From Druceiella hillmani (Eukaryota > Arthropoda > Insecta > Lepidoptera > Hepialidae): a stretch of DNA of 64,000 nt. Of this stretch, positions 60,260 to 64,000 are shown in pieces. The DNA is taken from positions 992,001-1,056,000 of the forward strand of contig JAYKKI010000091.1 in NCBI GenBank assembly GCA_039881145.1, given 5' to 3'. Numbering within the stretch: position 1 is the first letter of the stretch; the number at the start of each line of letters is the position of its first letter. The notes below the pieces were generated by a model. The model did no database searches. It was given only the letters and a program-made list of their open reading frames with translations, and was not told the DNA's origin. A program made the translations under genes and the position numbers.

Positions 60260-61015
60260 GTGATGTTGGAGGTAAACGATTCAAGTAACTGTAAGTGATA
60301 AATGTTCTGTGGCTGATGTCATTTCGAAACATGAACAGTGCTCCGTTTAAAGTATAGTATTTTTAAACTCATAAATTAAGGCGCGAAGGTAACTTCTCGA
60401 GTATATAGTTTTTGAGTTAATTATATCACGTGCACCAAATAATAAATTGCTATTTTAAACTTACTTTTTAATGACGAAAAGAAGTTCTTGGAAAAAAATT
60501 GTGTATTTTACCCACTTCTGAAATATTACTACTAGTCTCACCATATACGTTATAAACATAATTGTAGTGCGTTTGCATGTTTTAAAAATAGATTTTTTTA
60601 TTAAACTCTAAGGAAATTTCTCGCATTTGCAGCAAGATTTTTATTGAAATGATATTTTTACAGGAATAATTTTAATCGATTATGAACAAATTTATTTATT
60701 AAGTTCAGAGCGAAAGTTGTAAACTATTGAAGTGTTAATAATTACCAATATGAGCATGTCATAAGACTAAACAAATTAGTAAGTTTTAAAAAAGTCGACC
60801 AGTTTTATGATAATCCAATTAGTTACGTAAGTTTTTCTAACCACGAAAGTATTCTTCCTAGTTCTTTTATATTTTTTTAAATTTTTATTAAATATGCGTT
60901 GATTTAAATTAGAGTTTCGTTGTTTTACATGTCCAAGTAATTTAAAATTCCCTTCCGTTATCGTTCACGTTACGAATGCAAAAATTATGAGATGATATAA
61001 GCTAACGTGATAGTA
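60260..61015. other. No gene seen
   Basis: AT-rich with no recognisable feature. Confidence 0.4.
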
Positions 61016-61019
61016 AAAA

Positions 61020-61380
61020 CTTAAGCGTTGCCGTCGTCGTAACAGTCAGCCGTATTTGGTGACTTGTTTATTCTGTGCGATGCTCGAGTAGCAGAGTGGT
61101 TGGGTAAAAAATACCCACTTCCGTCACGTAAATTTGTTGGCGTTTCTGAAGTTTGCTATACTTTTTAACCCCTGACGCTTCCGTTCGACGCTGGTTAGAC
61201 TTCGTTCGCGCTTGCTTAATAATCGAGTTATTATTTTTGTAGTAAACGTGTTCAGTCTAGTGACGCAATGTTCGATTGTAAAAAAACAAGCTTCTTTATA
61301 ACTATTTTTAAATCAACTTTTGTTATGTTCCGCCTGGCTATGGCGTTTAGTTATGGTGTTATTAAATTAACTTAATCCAT
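61020..61380 (+). promoter_or_regulatory. Possible promoter and short open frame
   Basis: A GC-richer stretch (GCGTTGCCGTCGTCGTAAC, CTGACGCTTCCGTTCGACGC) is followed by TCAGTC at 61252-61257, a perfect match to the arthropod initiator TCAGTY. ATG at 61268 then opens 35 codons (MFDCKKTSFFITIFKSTFVM at its start), ending at TAA 61373-61375. There is no TATA box or downstream promoter element at the expected distances. The short hydrophobic peptide may be an upstream frame or meaningless. Confidence 0.25.
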
Positions 61381-61400
61381 TTCTCAGAGTAACTTGCATA

Positions 61401-61694
61401 TTATCGATATAGTACGTGAACAAAAAAAAACAGTGAGCCGTCACGGGACGCCTGGCAGATGTGAAACATCGTGTTCGTACAAGTAATATGCATAAAAGAC
61501 AAGATTATTACAGGAACTAAATATAGCATAACGAAAAAATAAAGTATTACGAATTTCTTACAGAAAATGGTGACTTTATTTAATACACATTTATTTACAA
61601 TTAATACAAAAATAATAAAGCACAGGTTATGTGTACCGTAGTAAACAACAGCGTCGAACTGAGTGAGGAGGGGGTCACGTAGTCGGTTGCGCAT
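61401..61694 (-). other. 97-codon open frame, possibly within an LTR-like or terminal-exon sequence
   Basis: The minus frame starts at ATG 61694, inside the first GC palindrome, and reads MRNRLRDPLLTQFDAVVYYG before becoming very hydrophobic and AT-rich. Two AATAAA polyadenylation signals lie near 61600-61580 on the same strand. A GC-rich beginning followed by polyadenylation signals is typical of an LTR or a 3' terminal exon. No LTR partner, primer-binding site or retroviral protein was seen, so this stays unassigned. Confidence 0.2.
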
Positions 61695-61792
61695 GGCGAC
61701 ACGTCGCCATATCGTACACTCTACTACATATAGACTATATATACCTTAGTATAGCGTGGCGACCCGTCGCCATGGCAAGCGTCGCCATGCCA
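61694..61792. repeat. Clustered TGGCGAC-NN-GTCGCCA palindromes
   Basis: TGGCGACACGTCGCCA (61694-61709) and TGGCGACCCGTCGCCA (61757-61772) are seven-pair inverted repeats with a 2-bp centre. The second is followed at once by TGGCAAGCGTCGCCATGCCA (61773-61792), a rearranged variant. Three G+C-rich copies in 100 bp of AT-rich DNA are unlikely by chance. They could be binding sites for a dimeric protein or ends of an element. Confidence 0.7.
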
Positions 61793-61829
61793 ACGATCCG
61801 GTGTATACCTGCGCCTATAGATGTTTCAC

Positions 61830-62760
61830 ATAAAAAACAATATAAAAAAGTAGATAAATCCCCTAATGTAAGAAACTTACTTTATATCTTTTTCAACTTG
61901 AGTGGCTGCACATAATCTTATGTGGTGACTAAATAATTACTTTTGTTTCAAGTTCAATTTCAACGAGTGAACTTAAACAAGGTAAAAAATAATGACGAAA
62001 CAAAAGTATAAACCAAGTATCAGAAAGAAAGAGATAGCCAAAAGAAGTACGTGTATAAAAGATATAGTCGTGGAAAGAAGACACATTATAATCAAAATAA
62101 GCAAGTGTATAAAAAATGTAGCCGTCTGCAATTACTTCGCTTTTTGAGACTCACTTTTAGTGTTCTAATGACACGTTTACATAATGTCGCATCCACGGCA
62201 AGTTGCGTGGATGATTTCCTGTAAAATTAATACATTGCAGATTCGCAACTTTGCCGTCTATGCGACGATAATATAACGTCAATAAAAATTGTGAAGTGTG
62301 TAGGCATTTTTACAAGTATTTCGAATATGATAAAAAATTGTGAGACTGGTCATTTTAGCTAATAAATAGCTCATAAATACTGGGATCACACCTCTTTCCA
62401 GTCGATCGTAGATATTGCAACAGTGAGTAGTATTGACCTACAAGAGAAATCATAAAGATAAATTTCAACATTATTTATCTGAAGAAGAGTCAATTGCAAA
62501 AAAACGAAGAAAACTTTCCCGGAGAATTTTTTCCATTATCCATCAATCACGTCTTGCGAATGCGATATGCTGGCGAGATGATGTAAAGTTGTATTTGACA
62601 GTGTATTTCAATGACATTTATATGCGCAATTTTTATTCAAAATTGGATCTCGAAACGATAACAAAATGTACAAAAATACATTAATTCGGCTGGAATTTGT
62701 TTACTGTACATTCATTTTCCAACTATCACAAGTGTTAAAATTATTCAGCCAATCAACAGT
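61830..62760. other. No supported gene
   Basis: A plus frame at 62433-62684 (83 codons, internal SEEESIAKKRRKLSRR) is basic with a nuclear-localisation-like run but starts at TTG and matches nothing I know. The rest is AT-rich. Confidence 0.35.
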
Positions 62761-62766
62761 GCGCTT

Positions 62767-63030
62767 TATAAATAGTTAACGAAAAACCCAATCACTATTC
62801 GTAGTCAGCGAGTGTAACTGCGCGGACTGGTAATAACGGCGAAGCGGCATAGAAAGAAACAAAGTACATCGTATCGGCGACCCGAGCACTTGACGCGCGG
62901 CCAAGTGGCTGCGAATTGGACCAAACGATCCGATGCCCGTCTAATATTGGAAAACTTCACCGGGAGACGACCCTCGAGATAAACGCGCGCCGTTAAACAC
63001 ACCGATGTACGTCGTAACATGTTTGGAAAC
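62767..63030 (+). promoter_or_regulatory. Possible TATA promoter and GC-rich 5' leader
   Basis: TATAAATA at 62767-62774 is followed by a candidate initiator ATCACTATTC (A at 62794, 27 bp from the TATA start) or GTCAGCGAG (A at 62807). Downstream from 62810 the sequence jumps to about 50% G+C for 220 bp (GACGCGCGGCCAAGTGG, AACGCGCGCCG) and then returns to AT-rich. A plus-strand untranslated first exon would look like this. The spacings are not ideal. A 71-codon minus frame covers the same block, with no recognised product. Confidence 0.35.
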
Positions 63031-63034
63031 GAGT

Positions 63035-63810
63035 GGTTAGTGTATTAACGCACTATTCCGATGTCTGTACATAAGATTGTGAGATCGGTAGACAAATTTT
63101 AAGGTGGTTGAAGCATAAAAGTATAAATCGTGATAATTGTAACAAAAATATCTCCTTGGCAATGCTGTGCACAAATGCAAGTGACGCTAATGTATAAGAG
63201 AATAAAATAAAAGAATTTAGAGAATTCTGGAGAATTTATACTCCATTCATTTTTATTGGAAACGGTAATAAAGGGTGGTAGAACGACATTAAGGCGCGTC
63301 ATTTAAGTGAGAACTTTAAACGAAAGAAGAGAAAAATAAAAAAACGCATTTATTCCAAAATTTCATGATAATTTCATTCCTAGTTCTGAGGTTTATTTAA
63401 CAATGGTGTGGACAGATGGAATCAACGAGCTTTGCAAGCGTTGTTTAGTTTTAAAGAAACTTAAGGGGAAATAAAAATAAACTCGATTTCTGGTCGAATT
63501 ATTTTTACCTTGTTATCTCTATATGGGCTTACATGTATAGGGTATTTTACAATATTGAACATCAAAACTTCCAGGAACAATTCTGTAGAGCGATAGTCTA
63601 TCAAGATTTTCTTCATATCATTATTTCTTGCTTTATTATTTACATATTTAATCTATTTTTTCTAAAAGCTATATAAAAATCTATGCTGCTATATAAAAAT
63701 AAGATTTTCCTAAAATTATTTTTGGGTGCTTAATTTCATTTAATTAATTACTTTCTCGCTATCATACATCGGGATGTTTATTCAAAAACTATATATGATA
63801 TATTAATACT
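63035..63810. other. No gene seen
   Basis: AT-rich. If 62800-63030 is a first exon, the rest of the gene would lie beyond the right edge. Confidence 0.4.
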
Positions 63811-63812
63811 TA

Positions 63813-63868
63813 AATTTTTTTTCTTTACATTCAAATAACACATTATTTGAATGTAAAGAAAAAAAATT
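63813..63868. repeat. Perfect 26-bp-stem hairpin
   Basis: The left arm is AATTTTTTTTCTTTACATTC then AAATAA; the loop is CACA; the right arm is the exact reverse complement. All 26 pairs are perfect and pairing stops at both outer flanks. It resembles a hairpin insertion or foldback rather than a pre-miRNA, whose stems usually have bulges. It could also be a template-switch artefact of replication or assembly. Confidence 0.95.
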
Positions 63869-64000
63869 AGCAAAGATAAACTAATACGAGAGCGGTAACG
63901 GCAATATCATATACTTTCTAAAAAGTACCCGTAAGTGTCAAATAATGATTAGCCGCCACGTTAATGTAAGGTTTTACGAGTATGTCATACAATTAATTAT

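Noticed and set aside
62433..62684. 83-codon plus frame with a basic nuclear-localisation-like run
   Set aside because: It lacks an ATG start and any recognised domain. A single basic stretch in AT-rich DNA (AAA/AGA codons) is common by chance.

Overview
This window looks like AT-rich, repeat-dominated nuclear DNA from an insect, most likely a moth or butterfly. The evidence is about 70% A+T throughout, no dense coding, many long (TA)n microsatellites, and several decayed copies of a repeat that opens with an AAAACCGGCCAAGTGCGAG-like motif and closes with ACGGAACCCTAAAAA. I associate that repeat with lepidopteran genomes from general knowledge; I could not search for it. A degenerate patch of the insect telomere motif TTAGG/CCTAA also fits. 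Almost every open frame is 60 to 125 codons, as expected by chance or from microsatellites. I recognise no intact gene.

Protein-coding relics that can be identified are all from mobile elements. A plus-strand hAT transposase pseudogene (16.4-17.3 kb) keeps a BED zinc finger and catalytic-core motifs. A minus-strand hAT transposase pseudogene (32.3-34.1 kb) runs from the BED finger to the C-terminal dimerisation domain, with a GC-rich terminus-like block at 34.86-35.01 kb. A non-LTR retrotransposon reverse transcriptase tail (19.3-19.5 kb) lies between the arms of an 83-bp inverted repeat.

Layout. 0-7.9 kb: empty AT-rich DNA with a 144-bp tandem repeat at 3.1 kb and two TA microsatellites. 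7.9-15.9 kb: two diverged copies of an unidentified multi-kilobase block, separated by 3 kb that holds a nearly identical 141-bp direct repeat. 16-20 kb: first hAT relic and the inverted repeat. 21-23.2 kb: TTAGG-like patch, an in-frame tandem repeat, and the first copy of a terminal-inverted-repeat MITE abutting a TA microsatellite. 25-28.5 kb: insect-type interspersed repeats and a small acidic open frame beside a GC block. 29-36 kb: hairpins, microsatellites, second hAT relic, more interspersed repeats. 36-48 kb: mostly empty, with several local tandem duplications. 48.5-49 kb: second copy of the MITE, again against a TA microsatellite. 50.6-53.1 kb: three strong splice-donor motifs on the plus strand and a 45-codon frame ending in one; this is the best candidate for part of a host gene. 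55-60 kb: more interspersed repeats and a 98-bp minisatellite of about eight units. 59.7-63 kb: several GC-richer blocks, palindromes and possible promoters, suggesting a gene edge nearby. A perfect 26-bp-stem hairpin lies at 63.8 kb.

No genes here work together as a system. I found no convincing new biological system. The strongest unusual signals are the MITE family tied to TA microsatellites, the old 7.9/14.1 kb duplication, the 98-bp minisatellite, the perfect hairpins, and the possible 5' exons at 50.9-53.0 kb.
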